DNA of 64,000 nucleotides, taken from Diphasiastrum complanatum. Lineage: Eukaryota; Streptophyta; Lycopodiopsida; Lycopodiales; Lycopodiaceae. The notes below the pieces were generated by a model, which was given only the letters and a program-made list of their open reading frames with translations, made no database searches and had not been told where the DNA came from. The DNA is taken from positions 17,561,650-17,625,649 of the forward strand of contig CM055100.1 of NCBI GenBank assembly GCA_029204225.1. Direction: 5' to 3'. Below, in pieces: positions 34,475 to 47,393 of this stretch; the first letter of the stretch is position 1, and each line of letters opens with the position of its first letter. A program made the position numbers and the translations under genes.

Positions 34475-35447
34475 GCTAATCTTTAAAGAAGAGGCCATTG
34501 TGGCTACATATTGGAGAGTACAGCTCACAAAAAACTTCAAAATGTGGTTTTTTCTCTGTGGTTACATGGAACACATAACAATGAGATCAACCACTATTGC
34601 ATGTTCCCCTTTTATGTCAGTATCACATCAAAGGCAAATGCTTGAAAAAATGCTATTGGAAGACTGTGTCCACAACTACCATCTGAAAATTGAAGTAGCT
34701 TATTCTCAAACTTGTGCATCTATTCACTAGTTATTATACAAAGATGTGAGCTAACATGTGAAACAATATAGGGCTTTTTGAATCCAATCTCTTAAAGTTG
34801 AAGTAGCTTACTCTCTAATGTGTACTTCTACTTACTAACGATTATTGTACAAATACGTGATCCAATATATCAAGCAATGTATGAGTGAAGTAAATTGATT
34901 CCCCGATATTCAATTGTCAATAGAACAACAAATGTATGTCCTTGTGCAGTGAATTGAATCATGTAAAATGGTAAGCTTTGCAATAATGTTTTATAATTTC
35001 ATGTGTTCCAATTTTCCTGCCAAAGCAGCTCTTTCAAACTTGGCCTTTACTACATGATCCTCACACCATATCCGTATTTTCATGAAAATGACAGACCAGT
35101 AATGTTTTGAACCATTGGATGTCTACTATTCTACTACATAAGATTTTTAGATACTTACCTCTTAGTGTTCTTATCATAATGCATCTAGTTTAATATCACT
35201 TTAAAAAGAGTAAATGTCATGCAAAATATTCTGTCCTTGGTTGACTAGAACTTTCTTTCCTTTTCGTGAGATCAGAGGTTCAATTCTAAATGAGGTCATA
35301 CAAGAGAAAAGATAGAAAATACTTTGTTACGATAATTATTTCAAAGGCACACTAGTAATATGAAAGTGATCACTTGAAATATTTCTATTCTACAATAGCC
35401 ATTTTATTATTATTAATATTTTGATGTAGTAACAATACAAGTTATAC
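34475..35447. other. 3' region of the synaptotagmin-like gene, no further gene
   Basis: Probable 3' UTR followed by intergenic DNA. TTGAAGTAGCTTA occurs at about 34689 and 34798 in a roughly 109-base imperfect duplication (ATTGAAGTAGCTTATTCTC / GTTGAAGTAGCTTACTCTC). Confidence 0.5.
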
Positions 35448-35455
35448 CTCTTTAC

Positions 35456-35990
35456 CATAGATGCACCGCGATTTTGAATCGCGATTCAAAATCGCGTTTC
35501 GGGATTTTTCCAGAATCGTGCAAAATCGTTTTTTTTTTTTTTTGAAATTTTTTTAGGCAATATGGGTATCAGATGAAAGCTTTGATTGAGAGCATTATGA
35601 CTGTGTAGTTTGCCGATTGTTTCGGGTGCGAAACACCAAAAAGTGTTTTCACTCGAGGGAGTTGGAAGCCCAAATCATGAAGAGGCCTTACCGTCGGGGC
35701 CAAAAGTGATCATCATCCATACAGTTGATAGCCCAAACTGTAGGATTAACATTTATTGAAAACCAGAGCAAATGACAACTAGATCACTACTGAAAATAAG
35801 ATCTGTTTGTGCCTCATCTACTGCACTTCTGAGAGGCAAAACACTGGTTTGGCCATTGATCCCTTAAAAAAATTTCAACCGTAAGCTATTTTACCAATTT
35901 TTTTTTTTTTTTTGCGATTCTGGATTTAGAATCGCGAATCGCAAAATCGTGATTCGCGGAAGCACTGAATCGCGATTCAGTGCGTCTATG
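35456..35990. mobile_element. MITE of 535 bp with 8-bp flanking repeats and GAATCGCGATTC palindromes
   Basis: Left end CATAGATGCACCGCGATT, right end (inverted) CATAGACGCACTGAATCG. The flanks are CTCTTTAC (35448-35455) and CTCTATAC (35991-35998), a 7-of-8 target duplication that points to the hAT superfamily. Both ends contain the palindrome GAATCGCGATTC and carry long T runs (about 35529 and 35900). There is no coding capacity. Confidence 0.8.
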
Positions 35991-35998
35991 CTCTATAC

Positions 35999-36427
35999 AT
36001 TAGTTGCATTGTGTATTAAAATGAGTAAGGAGTGAGCATTTATGAACACACTGCCAAAAAAACTCTTCCATCTCAAAACATTACTAGGACAAAAGGTTGT
36101 TCTTTTTAATTGTTGATTTACTCAATGGTGGTTGAAGTGCATTAAAAAAACAAAAGTATTTGTGACTTGTTAGAATTGGAATCTATTGAACCTAATGTTC
36201 CAATTGCAGATTCATCGACTTTACATTGTTGGACCTTTGGGTTTGCACTTGCCTCTCCATATTTGTGTTGTGCATTAAACCTTTTGATAAAAATGTTGCA
36301 TTTTCTTTCATTGGTTTTAGTTGCAATTCTATGTTGAAAGTAGAGCTTGCCTATACTCAACAACTTCTCTCCACCACACTTTTCATCATTTGTCTCCCCT
36401 TTAATCTTATCACCACCCTTTGCTAAT

Positions 36428-36475
<48 letters not shown>

Positions 36476-37616
36476 ATGTCCATAAAGATATGTTTTTCCT
36501 TTTCAAGAAATAAAGTGCTCGATGTCTAAAATGCCAGTTTTTACAAAATACATACCAAGTAAGTGCAACACAAAGGTTTTTTAAGAAAATGTCTTTTGAA
36601 GGGTCTTCTTGTTATTTGCAATAACTTGGTGCATAAGGCTACCTATGAGAGGATTATATTGCCAAACCTCATTCGCCACCTCACAGAAATCACATTTTAC
36701 TATATAATGGGTTATAGTGAATCGCACATCCTCACTATTCTTCACTTTGCTTCTTTTCATTTCTGTCCCCATCATACTCTCCTACTTCAGCGACTGTGGA
36801 GACATGATTATTGGCGGCCAACTACATTCATCTGGTTGAGACAGATACCATCGCTGCCATTACACTCGTTAAACTCTACTCGCTGGGCCGCGATCAGCCT
36901 ACCTGGCTGTAGTGCGCATTCACACTTGCATGATGACTGTTTGTTGAAGTGTTTGTGATGCTCTGCTTACAAATCTGATAGGAGTTCTGATCATGCTATC
37001 AAATGCTTCGTTGAGACAGCTTAGTGTGAATACACTCAGTGCCTAGCTTACATAGCAACAGGTCGCTAGATTTCTACCTTTCTGCGCCCAATGTAAAGGT
37101 ATCATCATCACATAAGTGTGCTATCATTTCATACGTAGATAATTGCACTTCTATAATAGAAGGATTGTGATTGTTTACCTCATTCCTCATTCCATGGTCG
37201 TTGTCCTCTTCACAAATTATTATGTATTGCTCTTTGAAAATACCTTATGACATCCTTTTCAACACACACAATTATTGATTGGAAGGAATACACTATGATA
37301 GTGGATAGTAACTAAGACATACTACTTGCACTTGACCATACACATTATAATAGCTATAATAGATATTCATAAAATACTAGTTGCTAATTAACAAAGGTTT
37401 ACCACTTTATCTTTTTGATCCATAAACTATGGATGTGGTTTTTTGCAAAAGTAAAAACAATGTTAAGACTATTTATTTGACCATACCATTTCGGTATGAT
37501 TCAATAACTATAGACACATATTAGTACTAAGCGAGAGATGGCTAAAGCTCAGGACATCGTAGGTACTTTACTAATCCTGATTCTTTGTTCTAATGTCACT
37601 CCATTACTAGCATTCT
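35999..37616. other. Intergenic, nothing recognised apart from a (CT)n tract
   Basis: No supported gene. A (CT)n run of about 22 units lies at 36430-36473. Open frames across it are repeat artefacts. Confidence 0.5.
36430..36473. repeat. (CT)n microsatellite
   Basis: About 22 CT units. Confidence 0.95.
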
Positions 37617-37935
37617 CACTACAACATTCAGGAGGATTTCCAAACCTATTACCGAGACTTTTATGAAATTAAAAAAAAAAAATCATAAACATTGGTATAC
37701 ACCATGAAGTATGCCTCGGAACGAGATCCTCGATAATAACCTCGGTAATCGAGGCTTCTTCACCTCATTTTTTGCGTTGTTTATAGCACGGGTATATCGA
37801 GGGGTATACCGACGACCCTACGTATATCCTTCCCAAAAAGCTATTGGTGACATGTCATTTCCGAGGAATATACCGAGGGCCATCCCTTGGTATATCCCTA
37901 CCAAAATTTCACCCTGTTCCGAGGGTTTAAAAATC
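37617..37935. mobile_element. Candidate CACTA terminus and subterminal repeat region
   Basis: CACTACAACATTCAGG at 37617 has the CACTACAA start of En/Spm elements. From about 37700 to 37925 short words recur in both orientations: CCTCGGTAATCGAGG, TATCGAGGGGTATACCG, CCGAGGAATATACCGAGGG, TTGGTATATCCC. Dense inverted subterminal repeats of this kind are transposase-binding sites in CACTA elements. The matching right terminus was not found. Confidence 0.5.
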
Positions 37936-38216
37936 GAAATTTTTTTAAGGGCAGAATGGAGCCAATTTACTGGCTCCATTCTGTCCTAAAAATGGACTCC
38001 ATCCGACCCCAAGAGTCTTTTGCACCACTTCTTATGAAATTGGTATGCAAAATCATTTGTTCATTATTGTTAATAAATTTTTTTTGCAAAATATATTTGA
38101 GTTACATTTTAAGCACTTAGAAATTGATGAAGGAAACTTAAATTCAACGAATATATATTCATACATAAATGTTCCAAGTACAGAAATATGTTACAAATTA
38201 GATTATTGAAATATAC

Positions 38217-38350
38217 CTAATTATAATTAGATCCACCTGAGTCATCCTTGTCCTGGCCATTGACGTCGCAATCGGACTCATGTGAATGCAATGCATGGGA
38301 TTGAGACTGTGATCTTGCATCCAATGAAGATGATCCAGTTATCTGAGAAA
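38217..38350 (-). pseudogene. Duplicated C-terminal exon, distal copy
   Basis: The minus strand gives SQSQSHALHSHESD..VNGQDKDDSGGSNYN and a stop at 38219-38217. It is a diverged copy of the exon at 38739-38830, about 520 bases away; the DNA between them is also partly duplicated (TGGCTCCATTMTGTCCTAAAA at about 37970 and 38610). Confidence 0.6.
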
Positions 38351-38738
38351 TGTGATGAGAGTGAAAGTCAGACCACATGAATGTAGTGAAGTTAAAGTAT
38401 ATCTTGAAGCCATATATACCTCAGATCTAGCATATCCATCCGAATCAAGGCACAAAGAAGACTTGAAGTTTGTAAAGAAAGGATTCCCTGCTAGATCGTG
38501 TCAAACAACAACAGGAGGCCGCTAAGAAGCTACAGGAGACTTTAGGGACCTTCTCACCTTGGAAGTGGTGGCCAAGGTTCTCCCATGGACATCGTTATAA
38601 CCCTGTCAAATGGCTCCATTATGTCCTAAAACTGGACTACATGCAATTGAAGATCCATGTAGAGGACTTGACTTAAAACAAATTATATATATTGATATAT
38701 AAATGTTCGAATTACAAATATATATCAGAATGAAACGC

Positions 38739-40074
38739 TTAATTATTAGATCCAGTTGAATCGCCCCCGTCCTGACCATGGTCATCAAACTCATGTGACT
38801 GCGATGCATGAGACTGAGACTGCGATACTTGCGTGCAACAAAGATGTGTAAATTTTGTAAGTGATGTTGTTAGAGTGTCCGACCAAATGAATATGGTGAA
38901 ATCAAAATATATGTTGAAACCATAACAGATACCTCAGAATATCTATCCCAATCAATTCTCACTCCTTGTCTCTCCAATAATTCGAGTAATGATTGCATGT
39001 CAAATCAGGGGAGGGAAATGGAAATTTTCTATACAACTGGTTAACGACACAATGCTTTTTCTCATCACTTTGTTTGCGCCAGTCCTTGAAAATGTCCATG
39101 TTGAAGACCACATGCATGAGTTGCCGCATGCGAGAGATGACGCGACCACCACAGTCATCCTCCACTATGTGCTTCTCCGCATCTATGTCATAGGATGGCA
39201 AGACGTCAGTTGATGGAGAGGTGGCAAAGGGAGTGTCGAGAGAAGTGGGGGAGTTGACTACAACATGAGAGATGTGGGGAGGAGTTTGAAGGCGATCACG
39301 AGAAGACTGGGGAGGGGTATGAAGAGGAGAAGGTTGGGGAGGAGTTTGAGTGGGAGTGTAACCAATAGGTGTTTGAATGGGAGAAAAAATGGGTGGAGTG
39401 GCCTGACAAGAGGGATCACGGTGCCATGGAGACCCCATAGGGGGCGTGGGTACCGAAGAAGGAAAAATGTGAGGAGAGAGTGTGGGGGTGTTGGAATAAT
39501 CAGGTGTAACAGATGCAGGAGTCAAAGTATCATGTACCAACTGCGTTGCTTCCTGCGTTAGGGTTTTTCAAAGTAAGGAATCCCTATGACGAGGCTTGCT
39601 AGATGGTTGTGCTGGACTCGAGGCCATGAAGCACGACATCATCGGTGTCATTGCTACAACATGTACAGGAGCCGCTACTACGATCTCTCTTTTTTCAGCC
39701 GGAATGTCAGGAAGAGGCACTGGCATTAGAGTGCACAGGGGAGGGACTCTCGCCAGATAGGCCCTCGTGGAAGGGGGAAACACCTCGGTCGGAGGGTAGT
39801 GGGGACTGGATCTCCCAGAACGAGAAGATGTGAACAAACTACTTGAACTCTGTGCATCCCAACAATCCCGTAGTCTCTCCATGATCCTGCCTGCATGCGA
39901 GGGAGACATCCCATCCATATAACTGAGGACCTCATTGTCACTCATGGATGAAAAATGGGACGACCCGCGACTGCGTCCAGATCTGTGACTTGTAGATGTG
40001 TAACGAGACATTGAGGATATGATTGCGATATTCTCTGCTGACAATAAGATATATTTTTTAAAAAATACAACCAT
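38739..40074 (-). pseudogene. Probable En/Spm-type accessory protein gene, copy 1
   Basis: The minus strand starts near 40017 (MSRYTSTSHRSGRSRGSSH, then SSMSDNEVLSYMDGMSP). It continues through a Ser/Pro/Thr-rich middle, then a likely globular part (DIFKDWRKQSDEKKHCVV, then QLYRKFPFPS) at about 39100-38990. The text in the next frame reads SLLELLERQGVRIDWDRYSE at about 38990-38935, and the last exon QSQSHASQSHEFDDHG..GGSTGSNN-like ends at 38739. The W..K..V..LY..F pattern resembles the plant Transposase_24 domain of En/Spm elements; this is inference. Frame changes near 39550 and 38985 could be introns or breaks. The nearby CACTA end supports the reading. Confidence 0.5.
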
Positions 40075-40418
40075 GTAGAGTTAATGAGTGCAAGAAATAA
40101 ATTCAGATAAATGAGTTAAGGGTTTAGGGTCGAATAAAAATGATTCTTTGCATTCAATCATAGATGAATAAATTACAGTACACCACAATAATCACACGTT
40201 AACCACAATAATTACACTTTATTATAAATCAATTAAACATTTGTACATGGTTTAGGGCCAAATACAATTCAACTACATAACTAGTCAAGGTTCAAGATTA
40301 CATAAAAAACTAATTGCATCGAAAGATGGTTGGCAAATGTACAAATAAAAATGATAGATGTAGAAACATGTATACAAGGGTCTGTAAACATGGAAAGGCT
40401 AGTTATAGAGCCAAAACA

Positions 40419-40910
40419 CTAGCTAGATCTATCTAATTCCTCCTCATCATCTCCATCATGTGGAGCTTGTTGTTCTTGCATGCGCAAGACACATGAATTA
40501 GTCTTCCGAAAAATTGTATGGGAGTGGGAGAGAATATCAAGTTTATAAAAAATAAAATGGATTTGATGTCGTACATGAGGAGCAGCATCCCAGTTTATAC
40601 GCATGCCCTACCTCTCCAATAACTCGAGTATTGCCTGCGTATTGTGGGAATATACAAGCATATACTCGTCATGTGTGGGAGCTATGAGCCGCATTCACTG
40701 TAAGACCCTATCCTGCTGCAAGGAAGACAACTGATCAAGGTAGCTAATGAGATCACTCTCGCTCATAGAGGAAAGACGAGATGACTCGCGACTATGGCCT
40801 GACCTCTGACTAGGGGATCCATCATCTGACATAATGGGTGCAATGGAATAAGAGGGATAAATACTGTAGACAACCAATGAGAGTCTCAAAAATACGAAAA
40901 AAAAAAACAT
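40419..40910 (-). pseudogene. Probable En/Spm-type accessory protein gene, copy 2 (shortened)
   Basis: It starts MSDDGSPSQRSGHSRESSRL and SSMSESDLISYLDQL (40833-40700), clearly a paralogue of the copy-1 start. It next shows QAILELLER, a stop, GMRINWD (about 40650-40590), matching copy 1's ELLERQGVRIDWD, and ends in an acidic tail, DGDDEEELDRSS, at 40419. The whole Pro-rich middle present in copy 1 is absent. Confidence 0.5.
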
Positions 40911-40914
40911 TATG

Positions 40915-40927
40915 CCCCCCCCCCCCC

Positions 40928-41011
<84 letters not shown>
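40915..41011. repeat. Poly-C run of about 24 followed by (CT)n
   Basis: An uninterrupted C run (about 40915-40938) passes directly into (CT)n with two CTTTCT interruptions to about 41011. The minus strand is therefore a G run preceded by (AG)n. Confidence 0.95.
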
Positions 41012-41014
<3 letters not shown>

Positions 41015-41198
41015 GTCTTGTGGCCTACAAATATAGAGTATTGTGAAACAAATGCCAAAACTTTTATGTATACTGACTCATAGCTACAATGTCAATACCA
41101 ACACACATGTATTGTCCATTCATGACCATTTCAAGTTCAAAAAACAACGATGATCCAAATTAAACCACATTGAAGAATAGACCTCAATAAGTGGCTCA

Positions 41199-41533
<335 letters not shown>

Positions 41534-42646
41534 CCAAGTGAGAGATTGTAGGCTTCTTTCCATACCAAACTTCATAAGGAGTTAATACTTTCAATGCTTT
41601 AGTAGGACAACGATTGCTTATGTAATTGAGCGATTGTATTGGGAAGATGATTATGATACGTAAGGTCAGAGATCACCACTGGCTTCAAGCTCTTGCTCCA
41701 AAGTAGCAAGTGAAGTACTTGTGTCAATTCCTTTACTCTCCTCTTCCGCAAACTTCTTCTTATAATCCTTGATGAAGTGCCCACACTTCTTGCAATAATG
41801 GCACTTCCCTTTCTTCTTTTGAGTGTTGACATCTTGATTTCCAATGGGCTTTTGCTCATCCTTGGAAGGAGGCTTCCCCTTTCCTTTTGACTTGCCTTTG
41901 CCCTTGCCTTTCGTGAAGAAAGCTTGATCTTGTTGAGTGTCACCCGCAAAATTTTGCCTTGTTTGCTCCTCTTGAAGAAGCAGCCCAACAAGTTCATCAA
42001 AGGAGAGTTGATGTCCCCTTAGAGAGATACTCAAAGATGAAACAAATGGAAGATAAGAGGAAGGTAATGAGTTGAGAGTAATGGAAACAAATTGAGCATC
42101 CTCAATTATCTCATCAATATTGAGAAGCTCCTCACGAAGATCCTTGATCTTTGTCAAGTGATTGGTCACTTGATCCCCTTTTTGCAACTTCAACAAAGAA
42201 AGCTAATTTCTGAGATACACTACTCTTGCTGGATTTTTGACTCTATACATAGTATAAAGTGTATCCCACGCACTTTTAGATGCCTTACAAGACCTAATAT
42301 GAGGTAAGATAGATCTTTTCACAGCAAGAGCAACCATAGAATGTGCTTGTGCATCCCTTCTATCCCACTTCTTTTGTTCTTCTGAAGATGGAAAAGATGA
42401 TGTTGATGATGATGATCCACAAGGTGTAGGAGGTGCCAAAGACGGAGGCCTTTCCTGATCACCATTGACCAAATCCCACAGCCCTTTTGCTATGAGAAGA
42501 TTCTTCATCATGCAACTCCACAAGGAGTAGTTTGTGCCATCCAACCGATCTTCACTAAACAAAGAACCGATAGCTTTCGATTCTTTAGCCATTACCTCCA
42601 ACAAAATTTCAGCTTGTAGTAGATAGGAAAGAGAGCCTTTCCACAA
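41534..42646 (-). pseudogene. Copia element K: gag with zinc knuckle, and an integrase remnant
   Basis: The stretch 42646-42203 is UBN2-type Gag (LDGTNYSLWSCMMKNLLIAK, then SAWDTLYTMYRVKNPA). After a stop at 42203 the frame continues 42196-41666 (LPSSYLPFVSSLSI, FDELVGLLLQEEQTR), then a Lys/Gly/Ser-rich linker and one zinc knuckle, CHYCKKCGHFIKDY, in which the last Cys ligand is Tyr. Past 41660 the text becomes integrase (NRCPTKALKVLTPYEVWYGK, KPTISHL) with nothing in between, showing a deletion of protease and the integrase core. Confidence 0.9.
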
Positions 42647-43272
42647 CCAAATCTACTCAAAAAATTTGCAGCAAACAAAGAGCTGAAAGTAGAAGCACAA
42701 GATGTCTTTCAATTTGCAACCAAAGTGCCCAAAAGATAATGGTAAGATGGCTGTCTTTCTGCACAAAAAACTAGCTTCTTGAAAATTAGGCTGGTTTCGA
42801 TTGAAGCCTACACCGAAACCCAATTAGGAAGCCAAATAGTGTGATCAACACACACTCCAATAGGGCTGTTGAACGCGCCCTACAGCTTGTTGAGAATCTG
42901 CAAATTTTCAGCCAGAAGTTGACCTAACCCTGCACAAATGCAAACCTGAAAACAAAAACAGCAAGATAAGGAGACACCAAAACCAAAAATCAGTAGCAGA
43001 TTTTTGGACGCCCTCCTTCAAACAAAACTTGTTGAAAACTGATTGTATAAAAATGAGATTTGAGATTTTGATTTCTGGGTGCCACAAATTACTCCTCCAA
43101 GATCTTTGTTGGGAGCCCTCCTTCAACCTGAAAAGAGAGACAAAAGCTGATCCAAACTCCACTTGGAAAGATTAGCAGGATGCTGAAATTTCACAACAAA
43201 AAACAAAGAAGCTCCTCTTCTGGTAGGGCATCAACAAACAAGCTTGTTGCAGATCCGGTAGCTTTGATACCA

Positions 43273-43725
43273 TGTAGAAAAGCAAGATTCAAATCACTAA
43301 GATCTAGTTATCAATCAATCTCCACAGAAAACAAGAGAGAAGAGGCTGGGCGCCCAATTCTAAGAGAGAGAGAGAGATAAAACAACAACAAGAGCAATGG
43401 AGAGCAATGCTTAGCCAAACTGTTCAAAAATGGAATACACAATGAGCATCCAAGTACTCTACCTGAATGTGGCCAAATGCCACCGAACCCTAAGGTTAAC
43501 CACTTACTAAATGTAGGGTACCCCCAAAAGTCAAGATAGGGCCCCTAAACAAAATTAGACTTCTAAGGATTCACGAGTCTAAACATGACCAAAATTGGGT
43601 CCAACTGAACTTAAGACAAACTTAAGATGGCCTAAATAACTATAAACCCATGGTTACACAAATCTCGACCTTTTGGGTCAAAGTAACTTATGGATTAACT
43701 TCAACATAGTCATTTATTTCTAACA
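43273..43725 (-). mobile_element. 5' LTR of copia K (453 bp, complete)
   Basis: TG...CA ends, with the primer-binding site directly abutting (no spacer). The (AG)n tract is only about 15 bases here. The U3 part (43470-43725) has no counterpart in the truncated left LTR. Confidence 0.9.
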
Positions 43726-43730
43726 GCTCA

Positions 43731-44271
43731 CTAGCCCCACAAGTGACTCGTACGTAATGAGGGGGTGCCTCTTCTATGAAGAGACCAAAGAGGAACATGA
43801 TCTGTAGACCATTGGCAGTCCTCGAGTCTGACGGTTCATAGCAGCGAAGAGAGAAAATGATGCTGCTACTTCGAACTCAACACTTCAAAGTGGTTACATG
43901 TGGTTACTTGTTTGAATCCAAATGAACCTCATGCAACCTTTTAGAGTTATTGAGTTTGAAATAGCAGACACACTTTTATCATTTCGATGTGGTGAACCAT
44001 GAGATTCAAGAACGTCAACGACATGCACACCATATGCCTCTTTGGTGTCGTCATTTTTAGGCGAGACACCCAATCAGCACAGACAACTTGATTGTGGAGC
44101 CAATTAGCCCCCTTTGCATCCTCAATGGATTTGTGTGTTCACCAATATTGTTAGGGTTATGGTTTGTGGTTAATTATAGATGGAAGATTGATTTATGTGT
44201 TGGTATTGCCCTCATAGCTTTGACTCAATACCTATAATAGCTCAGACTATGATATGGGAACCACGTACACA

Positions 44272-44275
<4 letters not shown>
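43731..44275. other. Intergenic, nothing recognised
   Basis: No gene, RNA or repeat boundary could be supported. Confidence 0.45.

Positions 44276-44331
<56 letters not shown>
44276..44331. repeat. (CA)n microsatellite
   Basis: About 28 CA units, directly before the tandem unit array. Confidence 0.95.
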
Positions 44332-44333
<2 letters not shown>

Positions 44334-44337
44334 AATA

Positions 44338-45552
<1,215 letters not shown>

Positions 45553-46576
45553 TGTCATAAGATCGCGTGTGCGTGAGCAGCAACGGAAGCTCAAGGATTG
45601 AGTGTGGCATGTAGAAACGTAAACACAACAATTAGCAGCAAAAATATTCAAGTAGAAGAATTCATACAGATTGCGCAAATGAACGACGCAGTAGTGAGAC
45701 AAAAAGTGCACTCTGATTAATATCAACAGTGAGTACAATAGCTTGAAGTAATAACTTTGGCTTGCTGAGCGTGATAACGTTGGCTATAGATAACTCTGAT
45801 TGAAAAGGAAATTCAATTTTCTCTTACATAGTTTGATTCAGCTAGTATATATATTTACAATTGATGAGAGAAAATATCTCATGCCTTAACTGCCATTTAC
45901 TCCAGTTTTGTATCTGTACTAAAGTTGGTTACCGCCCTTAGGATATTTGTTTCTCAAGCCTTTCTAGGGTTGATAATAAGTTGGTGACGTCGGTCTGCCA
46001 ATGTAGCAAAAACGCGAAAAACCCAAAAAACCCGAAGGTGCCAGTTAGACTGAAGGTATGCAAATCCTGAAGGTGCCCTTAGACTTAAGGTGTCTTAATC
46101 CTGAAGGCGCCCTTAGGTTTAAGGCAACGAAGAAGCCAAAAAAGGAGAAAAACCCAAAAGTGCCTTATACTTAAGACAACAAAGAAAGCGAAGGTGCCTT
46201 AGACTAAAGGCAACGAAGAAGACGAAGATGCCTTGGTTTTATGGTAGCAAAGAAGACGAAAAATGCCTTAGATTAGAGGCTAAACTCTAAACCGAAAAAG
46301 ACGAAGGTGCCTTAAAATGGTTTTAAGGCATTTTGGGTACTTTTTCGCATTTTTTGCAAAGAAGCAAAAAAGGCGAAAAAGACAAAGGTGGTCTAGAAAT
46401 GGTTTCTAAGTCATTCTGGCTAGTGTGTTGCATTTTTCGTGAAGGCACGAAAAAGGACGAAGAAGGCAAAAACAACAAAGGTGAAGGTCCGCCATGTTGT
46501 CGGCCTTCTATTTTCAAGATGCTCATTACTTAACAATTTTTAAGACTGAGCATAAGAAATCTAACACTCCCGCTTA
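45553..46576 (-). mobile_element. 3' LTR (1014 bp) and polypurine tract of copia D
   Basis: On the minus strand TAAGCGGGAG (46576-46567) is the polypurine tract. The LTR follows, from TGTTAGATTTC (46566) to CGATCTTATGACA (45553). It matches 52244-53134 and the plus-strand copy at 18448-19179. Its middle (about 46050-46320) is a minisatellite of GAAGGTGCCTTAGAC / AAGGCAACGAAGAAG-type units. The LTR's outer end sits in the third copy of the neighbouring tandem unit, after GCATG. Confidence 0.9.
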
Positions 46577-46758
46577 ATGAGGATCTTGAAAAACTTTGAT
46601 CTTGAAATGTTGCTCCTTTGATAGAGCCTTTGTGAAGTAATTTGCTTCCATGTAGTTTATTTTGCAAAAAACTAGTTCTACTTCCTTGTTGTGCACTTTC
46701 TCCCTAAGGTAATGATACCTGATTTCTATATGTTTGCTTCAAGAGTGAAATCTCGGAT
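46577..46758 (-). pseudogene. Copia D: RNase H tail
   Basis: The minus strand reads PRFHS, a stop, SKHIEIRYHYLREKVHN, then YFTKALSKEQHFKIKVFQDP and a terminal stop just before the polypurine tract. It is the continuation of the RNase H that breaks off at 50174, with element E in between. Confidence 0.85.
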
Positions 46759-46935
46759 TGAGAGATAGCGCTTATAAGGGAAGCTCCCTAAAATCCTGCT
46801 TACAAGATAAAACACAATGAAAAACACACTATGGAGCAACCACCCAACCAAGTAGAAGCAACCAATCAACTCTAGAAGCTTCACCCCCAAGCCAAGGAAT
46901 ACGAAGCATGAAGGTAGAGTGAAACCCTGGTAATG

Positions 46936-47019
46936 CTTCTTGGTTTTCAAGGGAGGCTCGAACTTGGGACCAAAGAAACTTTGGATGCCAAGTTAACCAA
47001 CTAGGCCAACCCCTTTGGG
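46936..47019 (-). mobile_element. tRNA-like short retroposon, copy 3 (84 bp, 16-bp target duplications)
   Basis: Exact flanking repeats TGAAACCCTGGTAATG (46920-46935 and 47020-47035). The minus strand has GGCCTAGTTGGTTAAC (box A), TCCAAAGTTTCTTTGG, AGTTCGAGCC (box B) and the common end CCCTTGAAAACCAAGAAG. It sits inside the left LTR of element E. Confidence 0.85.
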
Positions 47020-47393
47020 TGAAACCCTGGTAATGAATCAATGGCCACAATGAGGAGTAGGGCGATTTTGGCCTCAATATATAGAGCCAAAAACAACATG
47101 TGCACATAGCCATGAATAGCCCTAAGTTCTCTATACATAGATTCACCTAGAATAGAGTCCTATGCATGGACCAACTATTCATAGAATTGCTATTGATAAC
47201 TCTACACATGAATACACTATCTCATACCTTGTCTAAACTCCTTTTAGTGTGTTCTAGGCCTCACAAGGATATTAGTTACTTTCGGGTCACATCCAGTATG
47301 ACGTGGCATAACTAACAGCTTGATTTACTGGAGTACTGTGTATCCAAGACTAGGGGTATACTGAATCCTACTTACTGCTCATGAACATAACAT

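Noticed and set aside
46323-46533. Open frames on both strands in the D LTR minisatellite
   Set aside because: They arise from the repeated AAGGCGAAAAAG-type units; LTR sequence explains them.
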